A stretch of DNA of 64,000 nt from an uncultured Chryseobacterium sp. (GTDB taxonomy: Bacteria; Bacteroidota; Bacteroidia; Flavobacteriales; Weeksellaceae): positions 62,001 through 126,000 of the forward strand of contig CAJYXJ010000065.1 in the NCBI GenBank assembly GCA_913778085.1. Direction: 5' to 3'. The position numbers were made by a program, and so were the translations under genes. Of this stretch, positions 52,805 through 60,675 are shown one piece after another (positions within the stretch are counted from its first letter, which is position 1; the number at the start of each line of letters is the position of its first letter). The notes under the pieces are model-generated. The model was not told where the DNA came from. It saw nothing but the letters and a program-made list of their open reading frames with translations, and searched no databases.

Positions 52805-54205
52805 ATGGTGTTTTTTATGTTAGTTTATTTTTTTAAACATTTGCCAAGGATTTTTCTGATAATTGATTATATTACAATCAATTGTCTTTTCATTTTCGGA
52901 AAATTATTTTTTTTTGAGTTTAACTATAAAGATTTTGCTCAGGAATACAGGACACAATTAATTCTTATTAATATTTCTTGGTTTATTATTACAATTATTA
53001 CAAAACCATATAAGAGCTTGAAGGTTAAAGAATCATCGCTTCATTTTAATGCTTTAAGTAAAGCTTTTATTCTGTTTATCCTAGCTTCGGCAATCTTTCC
53101 CAGCCTGATTTTTTCTTTTAAGATTAATTATAGAAATGTTATCGTTTACTTTCTGCTGCTTGGTTTTTTAATAACATTCACAAGATTCTTACTCTTCTTG
53201 TACCGGAAAAGAAACAGGGTAAAGTTGGGACGAAGATTTTATTCATTTGATACTGTTCTTGTCGGTGAAAACAAGTTTTCCACTTCATTGATATCAAATA
53301 GCCATCTAAGAAGATTGATCGGGATCAGGGGAACCTACACACCGCTAAGTAAAGAGACTAAAAATAAATATTTAGGTGGTATCGATCAGCTATTCTATGA
53401 TCTGGAAAATACCAAAATAAACAACATTATATTTTGTGATGATAATATTGAGGTGGATATTTATAAAAAAATAGTAGATATTGCAGAACAGAAAATGATT
53501 AGGATTTATATGGTCCCTGATTTTAAGTATGCCAATTTAGGGCCTAATTATTTTGATGTTATTAATGAAATTCCTCTAATTAAACTTATAAGAGAACCTC
53601 TTTCCAATTCTAAAAAACAACTCTTAAAAAGGTCCTTTGATATTGCTTTCTCTTTATTTGCAATAATATTTCTATTATCTTGGTTAATACCTTTAGTGGC
53701 TTTAATTGTGAAAATTGAAAGCAATGAATCTGTCTTTTTCGTACAGAAAAGATCAGGACTGAATAATGTGCCATTCAACTGTTTGAAATTCAGAAGCATG
53801 AGAAGCAATAAAAATGCGGACCTTCAAACTGCAAAAAGAAATGATGTACGGATAACAAAATTCGGTGCGTTCATGCGCAAAACGAGTATTGATGAGCTGC
53901 CGCAATTTATTAATGTCTTTTTAGGGGATATGTCGGTGGTTGGTCCTAGACCCCATATGTTGTCACAGACGGAAATGTATTCCAAAATCACAAAGAAATA
54001 CATGACGAGGCACATCGTAAAACCGGGAATCACAGGGTGGGCACAGGTAATGGGAGCCAGGGGGGAGATATTTTCATTAAAAGATATGGAAAAAAGAATA
54101 GAAAAGGATATTTGGTATATTCAGAACTGGTCTTTCTTCTTAGATATGAAAATTATTTTTCTCACTTTATATAATATTGTAAAAGGAGACGACCAGGCTT
54201 ACTGA
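52805..54205 (+). CDS. Large polyprenyl glycosylphosphotransferase (WcaJ-like initiating transferase)
   Basis: A 466-residue protein. Four or five N-terminal helices (to about residue 140) are followed by a Rossmann-like middle with DTVLVGENKFSTSLI, and a hydrophobic segment at about 278-302. The catalytic sugar-transferase domain has VFFVQKRSGLNNVPFNCLKF, KTSIDELPQFINVFLGDMS, VVGPRPHM and PGITGWAQVMGARGE. It starts the repeat unit by loading a hexose- or deoxyhexose-phosphate on undecaprenyl phosphate. It is the third initiating transferase in the window and ends set 2; a terminator follows. Confidence 0.92.
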   Translation: MVFFMLVYFFKHLPRIFLIIDYITINCLFIFGKLFFFEFNYKDFAQEYRTQLILINISWFIITIITKPYKSLKVKESSLHFNALSKAFILFILASAIFPSLIFSFKINYRNVIVYFLLLGFLITFTRFLLFLYRKRNRVKLGRRFYSFDTVLVGENKFSTSLISNSHLRRLIGIRGTYTPLSKETKNKYLGGIDQLFYDLENTKINNIIFCDDNIEVDIYKKIVDIAEQKMIRIYMVPDFKYANLGPNYFDVINEIPLIKLIREPLSNSKKQLLKRSFDIAFSLFAIIFLLSWLIPLVALIVKIESNESVFFVQKRSGLNNVPFNCLKFRSMRSNKNADLQTAKRNDVRITKFGAFMRKTSIDELPQFINVFLGDMSVVGPRPHMLSQTEMYSKITKKYMTRHIVKPGITGWAQVMGARGEIFSLKDMEKRIEKDIWYIQNWSFFLDMKIIFLTLYNIVKGDDQAY

Positions 54206-54236
54206 TACTGTTCTGTTATTTGTAATAACTCTAAAT

Positions 54237-54266
54237 AAAGAGCCAGATCTTTTGGTTCTTTTTTTA
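54237..54266 (+). terminator. Terminator at the end of the polysaccharide region
   Basis: Arms AAAGAGCCA / TGGTTCTTT (54237-54245 and 54253-54261; one G-T pair) with a seven-base loop are followed by a T run. It overlaps the upstream element of the rimO promoter. Confidence 0.85.
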
Positions 54267-54278
54267 TGCGTAAATTTG
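54251..54278 (+). promoter_or_regulatory. rimO promoter
   Basis: TTTG at 54251-54254, 16 bases, then TAAATTTG at 54271-54278. The upstream box lies in the right arm of the preceding terminator. The rimO ATG is 47 bases downstream. Confidence 0.72.
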
Positions 54279-54325
54279 CACCCACAAAAATTACTGATTA
54301 CTAATTACTTATTATTCAATATAAA

Positions 54326-55627
54326 ATGCGCACGAAATCTGTAGGTAAAAAGAAAATTAATGTAGTAACACTCGGATGTTCCAAGAACGTTTATGATTCC
54401 GAAGTGTTAATGAGCCAGCTTAAAGCCAATGGCAAAGAGGTGGTTCATGAAGACAGAGGAGATATTGTGGTGATCAATACCTGCGGATTTATCGATAACG
54501 CAAAGGAAGAATCTATTAATACCATTCTCGATTATGTAGAGGCTAAAAACAGGGGTGAGGTTGAGAAAGTTTTCGTTACCGGTTGTCTTTCCGAAAGATA
54601 CAAGCCGGATCTGATCCGCGAAATTCCGGACGTGGATCAATACTTCGGAACAAGGGACCTTCCGGTTTTGCTGAAACATTTAGGCGCCGATTATAAGCAT
54701 GAATTGGTTGGTGAAAGATTGACTACCACTCCGAAACACTACGCATATCTTAAAATATCCGAAGGCTGCGACAGGCCGTGTTCCTTCTGCGCGATCCCGC
54801 TAATGAGAGGAGGGCATGTTTCCACGCCAATCGAAAAGTTGGTGACTGAAGCTCAGAAACTGGCAAAAAAAGGCACTAAAGAATTGATTCTGATTGCTCA
54901 GGATCTTACCTATTACGGTCTCGACATTTACAAAAAACGTGCATTAGGCGATTTATTAAAAGAACTGGTGAAGGTGGAAGGAATTGAGTGGATCCGTCTT
55001 CATTATGCTTTCCCGAGCGGATTTCCGGAAGATGTGCTGGACATCATCAGGGAAGAACCCAAAGTCTGTAATTATATCGATATTCCTCTTCAGCATATCA
55101 ATTCGGAATTGCTGAAATCCATGAAAAGAGGAACCACCCACGAAAAAACGGATGCCCTTCTGGCTAAATTCAGGGAAAAAGTTCCGGATATGGCCATCAG
55201 GACAACGCTGATCGTAGGGTATCCAGGCGAAACGGAAGAAATTTTCCAGGAACTGAAAGACTGGGTAAGAATCCAGAAATTCGACAGACTCGGATGTTTT
55301 ACCTATTCCCACGAAGAAAATACCGGTGCTTACGTATTGGAAGACACGATTCCGCAGGAAGTAAAAGAAGCGAGGGTAGAAGAAATCATGGAAATCCAGT
55401 CCCAGATCTCATGGGAGAAAAACCAGGAGAAAATCGGCCAGGTCTATAAATGTATCTTCGACAGAAAAGAAGGCAATTATTTTATCGGAAGAACGGAATA
55501 CGACTCTCCGGATGTAGACAACACCGTCTTGGTCTCTGCCGAAAACACATATATTTCCATCGGCGAATTTGCCAACGTAAAAATTACTTCTGCTGAAGAA
55601 TTTGATCTTTACGGAGAGTTGGTGTAA
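54326..55627 (+). CDS. rimO: Ribosomal protein S12 methylthiotransferase RimO
   Basis: This 433-residue radical SAM enzyme adds a methylthio group to an aspartate of ribosomal protein S12. The N-terminal domain has the three cluster cysteines in TLGCSKNVYDSE, NTCGFIDNAKEE and VTGCLSERY. The radical SAM triad is SEGCDRPCSFCAIP (C-x3-C-x2-C), with GGHVSTPIE after it. A C-terminal TRAM domain (about 365-433) completes the family order and length. RimO rather than MiaB is indicated by the KNVYDSE and RGGHVS wording. It is monocistronic with its own promoter and terminator. Confidence 0.96.
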   Translation: MRTKSVGKKKINVVTLGCSKNVYDSEVLMSQLKANGKEVVHEDRGDIVVINTCGFIDNAKEESINTILDYVEAKNRGEVEKVFVTGCLSERYKPDLIREIPDVDQYFGTRDLPVLLKHLGADYKHELVGERLTTTPKHYAYLKISEGCDRPCSFCAIPLMRGGHVSTPIEKLVTEAQKLAKKGTKELILIAQDLTYYGLDIYKKRALGDLLKELVKVEGIEWIRLHYAFPSGFPEDVLDIIREEPKVCNYIDIPLQHINSELLKSMKRGTTHEKTDALLAKFREKVPDMAIRTTLIVGYPGETEEIFQELKDWVRIQKFDRLGCFTYSHEENTGAYVLEDTIPQEVKEARVEEIMEIQSQISWEKNQEKIGQVYKCIFDRKEGNYFIGRTEYDSPDVDNTVLVSAENTYISIGEFANVKITSAEEFDLYGELV

Positions 55628-55690
55628 AATCTATTTAATAAGATACATTAAGATCTGTATATAACGGATTATTGAAGCAATAATAAACCG

Positions 55691-55712
55691 CCGGTGAATT
55701 TTCACCGGTTTT
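55691..55712 (+). terminator. Terminator after rimO
   Basis: A perfect 7-bp stem CCGGTGA / TCACCGG (55691-55697 and 55702-55708) with loop ATTT is followed by TTTT. Confidence 0.82.
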
Positions 55713-55874
55713 GCTTTTATTAAAATGCAGTTCAGAACTGTTCTACAAGCTGGTTAACAGGAATTTTTATATGAATAAAGATTTAATTTTAAGCTTTGTG
55801 AAAATATTTAACATATTGATTATCAAATCTAATATAGTGTTAAAATAATGTTAATTTCAATAATTGAGTTAAAA

Positions 55875-55987
55875 TTATTAACGTTTGGGTATTTTTTTTA
55901 ACATATTTTAACAATAGGTCTTAAAGTAGCTGATAATAGGAAGTTACAGGGTGTTTTAAGATAATATTGGGTTTTTATTAACGTTTG
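55875..55987. repeat. Direct repeat of TTATTAACGTTTG, 100 bases apart
   Basis: The 13-mer occurs exactly at 55875-55887 and 55975-55987. The second copy continues into TTAAC, making TTAACGTTTGTTAAC, an inverted pair of TTAAC/GTTAA. These may be sites for an unknown regulator of the gene at 56060. Confidence 0.5.
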
Positions 55988-56023
55988 TTAACAGATAAAA
56001 TAGGCTCGTTAAAAGAATCCTTA

Positions 56024-56031
56024 TAGATTTG
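56024..56031 (+). promoter_or_regulatory. Probable -7 box of the RlpA-like gene
   Basis: TAGATTTG fits the consensus and lies 28 bases before the ATG. No TTG is at the standard spacing, so an activator may be needed; the repeats just upstream could be its sites. Confidence 0.5.
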
Positions 56032-56059
56032 CCCCTGTCAAAACCAATAAAAGTTCAAC

Positions 56060-56431
56060 ATGATGAAAAGATTCATTCTCGTAATCATAATGATGATTTC
56101 AACCCTTGGTATTTATTCTTTCAAAATAAATGCCACAGATGCGAAAAAAACAAGTTATGCATCGTACTACCACGATAAATTTAACGGTAGAAAAACCGCC
56201 AGCGGAGAGATCTTTGATAATGCAAAGTTCACTGCGGCAAACAGAACGCTTCCTTTCGGAACAAGTATTAAGGTTACCAACCTGAACAATGGTAAAGAGG
56301 TAATAGTGAAAGTAAATGACAGAGGGCCTTACCATTCATCAAGAGCTTTGGATATGTCTAAAGCAGCGTTCGATGAAATCGGGGATACCGGCAACGGTAC
56401 CATTCCGGTGGAATATGAAATTGTCGATTAA
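56060..56431 (+). CDS. RlpA-like exported double-psi beta-barrel protein
   Basis: This 123-residue protein has a signal peptide (about 1-24) followed directly by a DPBB domain. Its motifs are SYASYYHDKFNGRKTASGE, FTAANRTLPFGTSIKVTN, VKVNDRGPYHSSRALDMS and the tail IPVEYEIVD. RlpA proteins cut naked glycan strands of peptidoglycan; the conserved Asp of NDRGP and the LDMS Asp are present. It lacks the C-terminal SPOR domain of E. coli RlpA, so septal targeting is not expected. A bidirectional terminator separates it from xth. Confidence 0.9.
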   Translation: MMKRFILVIIMMISTLGIYSFKINATDAKKTSYASYYHDKFNGRKTASGEIFDNAKFTAANRTLPFGTSIKVTNLNNGKEVIVKVNDRGPYHSSRALDMSKAAFDEIGDTGNGTIPVEYEIVD

Positions 56432-56450
56432 ATTTTATGATTTAAAATTA

Positions 56451-56486
56451 AAAAGCGGCTGTCTCACTTTTGAGACAGCCGCTTTT
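56451..56486. terminator. Bidirectional terminator between the RlpA-like gene and xth
   Basis: A perfect 16-bp stem has arms 56451-56466 (starting AAAAGCGGCTG) and 56471-56486 and a loop CTTT. A and T runs at the two ends make it work for both converging genes. Confidence 0.95.
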
Positions 56487-56493
56487 GCATTAT

Positions 56494-57258
56494 TTAAAGG
56501 CTCAACTCCACCAAGGCCGGACAATGATCCGAATGAACCGCTTCCTTCAAAATAACGGCTCTTGTAAGCTTATCTTTTAAGCTGTAGGACGTAAAGTTGT
56601 AATCCAACCTCCAGCCTTTGTTTTTTCCTCGCGCACCTTGCCTGTAACTCCACCAGGTGTAATGATCGGGTTCATTATTAAAAAACCGGAAACTGTCGAT
56701 CAGTTCACACTCATTGATGAAATCCGTCATCCATTCCCGTTCCATTGGAAGAAACCCGGAAACATTCTTCAGACGCACCGGGTCGTGAATATCGATGGCT
56801 TCGTGGCAGATGTTAAAATCCCCTGAAATAATGAGATTTGGGATCTCTTGTTTCAGATTTTTGATATAATCTGAAAAATCACGGCAGAACTGCATTTTAA
56901 AATCCAGCCTTTCAATATTGGAGGCGGAAGGCACATACACCGAAATAGCGGAAAACCCGTCGAAGTCCGCACGGATGATTCTGCCTTCGCTGTCATAGCT
57001 TTCGATACCGCAGCCGTATTCCACATGGTTGGGTTTGATTTTAGAGGCGATTCCGACGCCGCTGTAGCCTTTTCGCTCCGCCGAATGCCAGTAGCTGTGA
57101 TAACCCAGCTTCTCCAGGCTTTCGATATCGATCTGATCGTTTCCGGCTTTGCTTTCCTGAATGCAGATTACATCCGGATCTGCCGTCTTCAGCCACCCTA
57201 AGAAATCTTTCGTAAAAGCCGCCCGGATTCCGTTGACATTGTAAGTAATTAATTTCAT
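56494..57258 (-). CDS. xth: Exodeoxyribonuclease III
   Basis: This 254-residue EEP-family nuclease repairs abasic sites and trims 3' ends. It has MKLITYNVNGIRAAFTKDFL (Asn7), VICIQESKA with metal-binding Glu35, SYWHSAERKGYSGVGIASK, and IISGDFNICHEAIDIHDP with the catalytic Asp and Asn. HSDHCPALVEL at the end has the active-site His. The length is typical. It lies downstream of porX on the same strand but a terminator stands between. Confidence 0.95.
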   Translation of the reverse strand: MKLITYNVNGIRAAFTKDFLGWLKTADPDVICIQESKAGNDQIDIESLEKLGYHSYWHSAERKGYSGVGIASKIKPNHVEYGCGIESYDSEGRIIRADFDGFSAISVYVPSASNIERLDFKMQFCRDFSDYIKNLKQEIPNLIISGDFNICHEAIDIHDPVRLKNVSGFLPMEREWMTDFINECELIDSFRFFNNEPDHYTWWSYRQGARGKNKGWRLDYNFTSYSLKDKLTRAVILKEAVHSDHCPALVELSL

Positions 57259-57273
57259 GCCTCAAAAATATTA

Positions 57274-57315
57274 ATAAAAAAGGAGCGGAGAAAATCTTTG
57301 ATTTCCTCCGCTCCT
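57274..57315 (-). terminator. Terminator of porX
   Basis: A perfect 10-bp outer stem (AGGAGCGGAG at 57281-57290 with CTCCGCTCCT at 57306-57315) with further inner pairs is followed, on the minus strand, by a T run (the A run at 57276-57280). Confidence 0.9.
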
Positions 57316-57334
57316 CATATCATTTAAACAAATA

Positions 57335-58879
57335 TTATTTCGGTTCCAGAACACTGATCGGAATGATGCATTCTTCCAGTGAAATTCCTCCGTGCTGGTA
57401 CGTTTCCTTATAGTAATTCACAAAGTGATTATAATTTTTAGGATACGCCAGGAAAATATTATTTTTTGCGAAAATATATTTTGAACTTAAATTTCCTTTC
57501 GGTAAAAACAGTTTCTCGGGATTGGTAATTGCCCACACATCGCTGTCATCGTACGTTAAGCTCTTTCCGGTTTTGTAACGGATGTTGGTAGATGTTTCCC
57601 GGTCGCCCACCACTTTACTCGGTTTTTTTACGTAAACGGTTCCGTGGTCGGTTGTAATAACCAGTTTAAATCCGCTTTCTGCCGCTGATTTGATAATTTT
57701 CAATAATGATGAATTTTCAAACCAGTTCAGGGTGAGAGACCGGAATGTCTTATCATCCCGGATCAGCTGATCGACAATGTGGTTGTCTGTTTTCGCGTGA
57801 GACAGGATATCGATAAAATTATAAACGATCACCAACAGATCATTGTTTTTATGCTGGTTGAAATCGTCATAAATCTTTCGTTCAAAATCTGCATTCAGGA
57901 CTTTCAGATACTTCATCGATTTGGATCCGAGCCCGATTCTTTTCATCTGGTCTTCCAGGAAATCACGCTCATACTCATTTTTATTCCCTTCCTCATTATC
58001 GTTGAACCATTTGTCAGGAAAACGTCTTTCGATCTCTGAAGGCATCAGTCCTGCAAAAAAAGAATTTCTTGCATATTGGGTAGCGGTTGGAAGGATACTG
58101 TAATAATAATCCTCCGAAATTTTATTGTAATATTTGGTAAACAGCGGCTCAATCACTCTCCACTGGTCATAACGAAGGTTATCTACCATCAGCAGTAAAA
58201 CTTTATCCTTTTCCACTTCCGGCTTTACTTTTTCCTTAAAAAGCGTATGGCTCATCATCGGTTTATCGGAGTCATGCAGCCAGTCTTCATAATTTTTCTC
58301 GATAAATTTTGCAAACTGGATATTCGCTTCTTCTTTCTGTGATTGCAAAAGGTCTGCAAACTCATTGTCCGTTACTTTATCGAACTTTATTTCCCAATTG
58401 AGGATTTTCTTATAATATTCTGCCCATTCCTGATACGTTCTCAGGTAAGAAAGCTCCATGGACAGGTTTCTGAATTCCTGTTGGTATTGAAGAATCGTTT
58501 TCTGCTCTACCAGATTATCTTCCTGAAGATTTTTCTTAAGTGAAAGTAAAATCTGGTTAGGATTCACGGGCTTTAGAATATAATCGGCAATCTGTGAGCC
58601 GATCGCTTCTTCCATGATGTGTTCTTCTTCGCTTTTGGTTACCATCACGATCTTCAGGGAATTGTCTTTATCCTTGATCATCGGGATCGCTTCCAGACCG
58701 GAAATCCCGGGCATGTTTTCATCGATCAGTACCAATGCGAATTTTTCAGAATCCATCAATTCCAGGGCCTCATTTACATTATTTAAAGGGGTTACCTGGT
58801 ATCCTTTTTTTTCGAGAAAAACGATGTGAGGTTTGAGTAAATCTATTTCATCATCTATCCATAATATCTTTTCCGACAT
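57335..58879 (-). CDS. porX: PorX, response regulator with PglZ phosphatase domain
   Basis: This 514-residue protein has a receiver domain at residues 1-120 with Asp9, Asp10 and the phospho-acceptor Asp53 (LVLIDENMPG), and Lys in ILKPVNP. A helical linker (to about 205) leads to an alkaline-phosphatase-fold PglZ domain with LLLMVDNLRYDQW, YYSILPTATQYARNSFFAGL, VYNFIDILSHA and VITTDHGTVYV. In Porphyromonas PorX pairs with PorY and controls T9SS gene expression. Its presence fits the T9SS cargo protein at 10053. PorY is not in the window. It ends its transcript at a terminator before xth. Confidence 0.95.
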   Translation of the reverse strand: MSEKILWIDDEIDLLKPHIVFLEKKGYQVTPLNNVNEALELMDSEKFALVLIDENMPGISGLEAIPMIKDKDNSLKIVMVTKSEEEHIMEEAIGSQIADYILKPVNPNQILLSLKKNLQEDNLVEQKTILQYQQEFRNLSMELSYLRTYQEWAEYYKKILNWEIKFDKVTDNEFADLLQSQKEEANIQFAKFIEKNYEDWLHDSDKPMMSHTLFKEKVKPEVEKDKVLLLMVDNLRYDQWRVIEPLFTKYYNKISEDYYYSILPTATQYARNSFFAGLMPSEIERRFPDKWFNDNEEGNKNEYERDFLEDQMKRIGLGSKSMKYLKVLNADFERKIYDDFNQHKNNDLLVIVYNFIDILSHAKTDNHIVDQLIRDDKTFRSLTLNWFENSSLLKIIKSAAESGFKLVITTDHGTVYVKKPSKVVGDRETSTNIRYKTGKSLTYDDSDVWAITNPEKLFLPKGNLSSKYIFAKNNIFLAYPKNYNHFVNYYKETYQHGGISLEECIIPISVLEPK

Positions 58880-59351
58880 AATTAATTTTTTACACGGTTA
58901 TTGTATCAAATTGCTGACCATTTAATGGTAAAATCTGCCAAAATGCGCAGATGTAAAGTTAAATATAAGTTAATGAAATAGCCGAATATTTTTGCTCTTT
59001 TTAAATGCCTGTTTTAGATTTTGATTCAGAAAACTTTCCGTCATTACTCTTAATTTACTAAATTAAAATAAACACCGTTTATTCTTCACTTTAATACGGC
59101 GAAATATTTTGCCTGATAAACTCATTTTCAATGCATAGAATGAATGACATTGAACAGCCAATCAGTTGATTTTTAAGCTAAAATACCTTAATTTCTTAGT
59201 GGTAAAAATAAACGTTAAATTTAACAGGCTTAAAAGCGATCTGCAAAGAAATAGTTTTTAATTTACAATCTTATTTATATACTGCTTAGCGGTGAACAGC
59301 AAGGCCGTTTTAATGAAATTTAATCGGATCTGAAATTTAAAATCCCTAAAT
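58880..59351. other. 472-base divergent intergenic region
   Basis: It lies between porX (minus) and the HD-domain gene (plus). No gene is seen. A 12-bp perfect palindrome GTTAAATTTAAC sits at 59214-59225 and a plus-strand -7 box at its right end. For porX a weak minus-strand box (TACATCTG, complement at 58948-58955) is possible. Confidence 0.6.
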
Positions 59352-59354
59352 TTG
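59347..59354 (+). promoter_or_regulatory. -7 box of the HD-domain gene
   Basis: TAAATTTG is a full match. The TTG inside it (59352) opens the longest frame but cannot be the translated start if transcription begins just after it. ATG 59376 is 22 bases downstream. Confidence 0.5.
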
Positions 59355-59375
59355 TTAGAAATACGGACGTTTCCC

Positions 59376-60602
59376 ATGCAGAACAAGCTAAAAATCATCA
59401 ATGATCCCGTTCACGGATTTATTAAAATTCCCCACGAAATTTTATTCGACATCATCGAGCACCCTTATTTTCAGAGGCTGAGAAGGATAGGGCAGACCGG
59501 GCTGTTGAACCTCATTTTCCCGGGAGCCACACACACCAGGTTCCACCATGCCCTGGGTGCCATGCATCTGATGTTTACGGCTTTGGAGACATTGAAACAG
59601 AAAGGCGTCAGCATTTCGCCCGAAGAAGAAAAAGGAGCGATGCTGGCTATCTTAATGCACGACATCGGCCATGGCCCGTTCTCCCACGCCCTCGAATGTA
59701 TGCTGATGGACGACTGGCACCACGAGAAACTTTCTCTGCTGCTGATGAACCGTCTGAATAATCAGTTCAACGGGGAACTTTCCTGCGCCATTGAAATGTT
59801 TCAGGGAAAATACCACCGGAAGTTTTTCAATCAGCTGATCTCTTCCCAGCTGGATGTCGACAGGCTGGATTACCTGAAACGTGACAGCTTCTTTACCGGT
59901 GTTTCCGAAGGCAATATCAACACCCAGCGCATTATATCCATGATGAATGTTTGCGATGACGGGGAACTGGTAATTGATGCCAAAGGAATTTATTCCATTG
60001 AAAACTTCCTGACGGCCAGAATGTTTATGTACTGGCAGGTCTATTACCATAAAACCTCTGCGCTGGCCGAATTTATTTTGGTTAAAATTTTAGAAAGAGC
60101 GAAATATCTCGTCTCTCTGGGAGCCGATCTGCCGGCGACCGAAAATTTAAAGTATTTCCTCTGCCGTGAAAAAAGCGCAGCCACCGATGAAGATGTGGAA
60201 AGATTTACCCAACTGGACGATAACGACATTATCCAGGCCATGAAAAGCTGGCAGCATGCCGATGATATGATCCTGTCATACTGGTGCAAGGGAGTGATCC
60301 GCAGGAACCTCCCGAAAACCATCATTTCTTCCCATCCCTTTGATAAAGAATTTATTGAAGGAAAAATAAAAAATGTAAATGAATTTTTCGGAATCGATAA
60401 CGGACATGAGCTGGTACATCAGATTGAGAGAAAGCTTCTTCCTTATGATACTGAAAAACAACCGATCTACTTACTGCAGAAAAACGGGAAAAAAATAAGG
60501 CTGGACGAATCCGAAGACCAGCTTCTGTCGGGGCTGATGACTAATAAAACAAAGCGGTATATCCTCATGTTTCCGAGAGATATGGAAGGACCGGTTTCTT
60601 AA
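59376..60602 (+). CDS. HD-domain phosphohydrolase (dNTPase/SAMHD1-like)
   Basis: This 408-residue protein, counted from ATG 59376, starts MQNKLKIINDPVHGFIKIP. The metal-binding His/Asp set is in HTRFHHALGAMHL, ILMHDIGHGPFSHALE (the HD pair) and SSQLDVDRLDYLKRD, the order seen in dGTPase and SAMHD1-like enzymes. RRIGQTGLLNLIFPGATH precedes the first His. It probably hydrolyses a dNTP; the nucleotide preference cannot be read. It stands alone, with its own -7 box, before the lipid A genes. Confidence 0.9.
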   Translation: MQNKLKIINDPVHGFIKIPHEILFDIIEHPYFQRLRRIGQTGLLNLIFPGATHTRFHHALGAMHLMFTALETLKQKGVSISPEEEKGAMLAILMHDIGHGPFSHALECMLMDDWHHEKLSLLLMNRLNNQFNGELSCAIEMFQGKYHRKFFNQLISSQLDVDRLDYLKRDSFFTGVSEGNINTQRIISMMNVCDDGELVIDAKGIYSIENFLTARMFMYWQVYYHKTSALAEFILVKILERAKYLVSLGADLPATENLKYFLCREKSAATDEDVERFTQLDDNDIIQAMKSWQHADDMILSYWCKGVIRRNLPKTIISSHPFDKEFIEGKIKNVNEFFGIDNGHELVHQIERKLLPYDTEKQPIYLLQKNGKKIRLDESEDQLLSGLMTNKTKRYILMFPRDMEGPVS

Positions 60603-60640
60603 AGAATATTAAAATTTCAAAATCCGAAAATTAAAAAATG

Positions 60641-60669
60641 TTTGCGAATTACAGAATTTCTTATCTTTG
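60641..60669 (+). promoter_or_regulatory. Promoter of the lpxD-lpxC/fabZ-lpxA operon
   Basis: TTTG at 60641-60644, exactly 17 bases, then TATCTTTG at 60662-60669. It is a full consensus match. The lpxD ATG at 60676 is only six bases after the box, so the transcript should start at or next to the start codon. Confidence 0.82.
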
Positions 60670-60675
60670 CAGAAT

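Larger units (their letters stand above)
55628..56059. other. 432-base intergenic region before the RlpA-like gene
   Basis: It contains the rimO terminator, then about 300 very AT-rich bases with many TTAAC or GTTAA phrases (for example at about 55753, 55807, 55839, 55868, 55898, 55909, 55988). Two exact copies of TTATTAACGTTTG lie 100 bases apart, and a -7 box sits at the end. No gene is seen. The density of one motif suggests a regulatory region. Confidence 0.6.
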
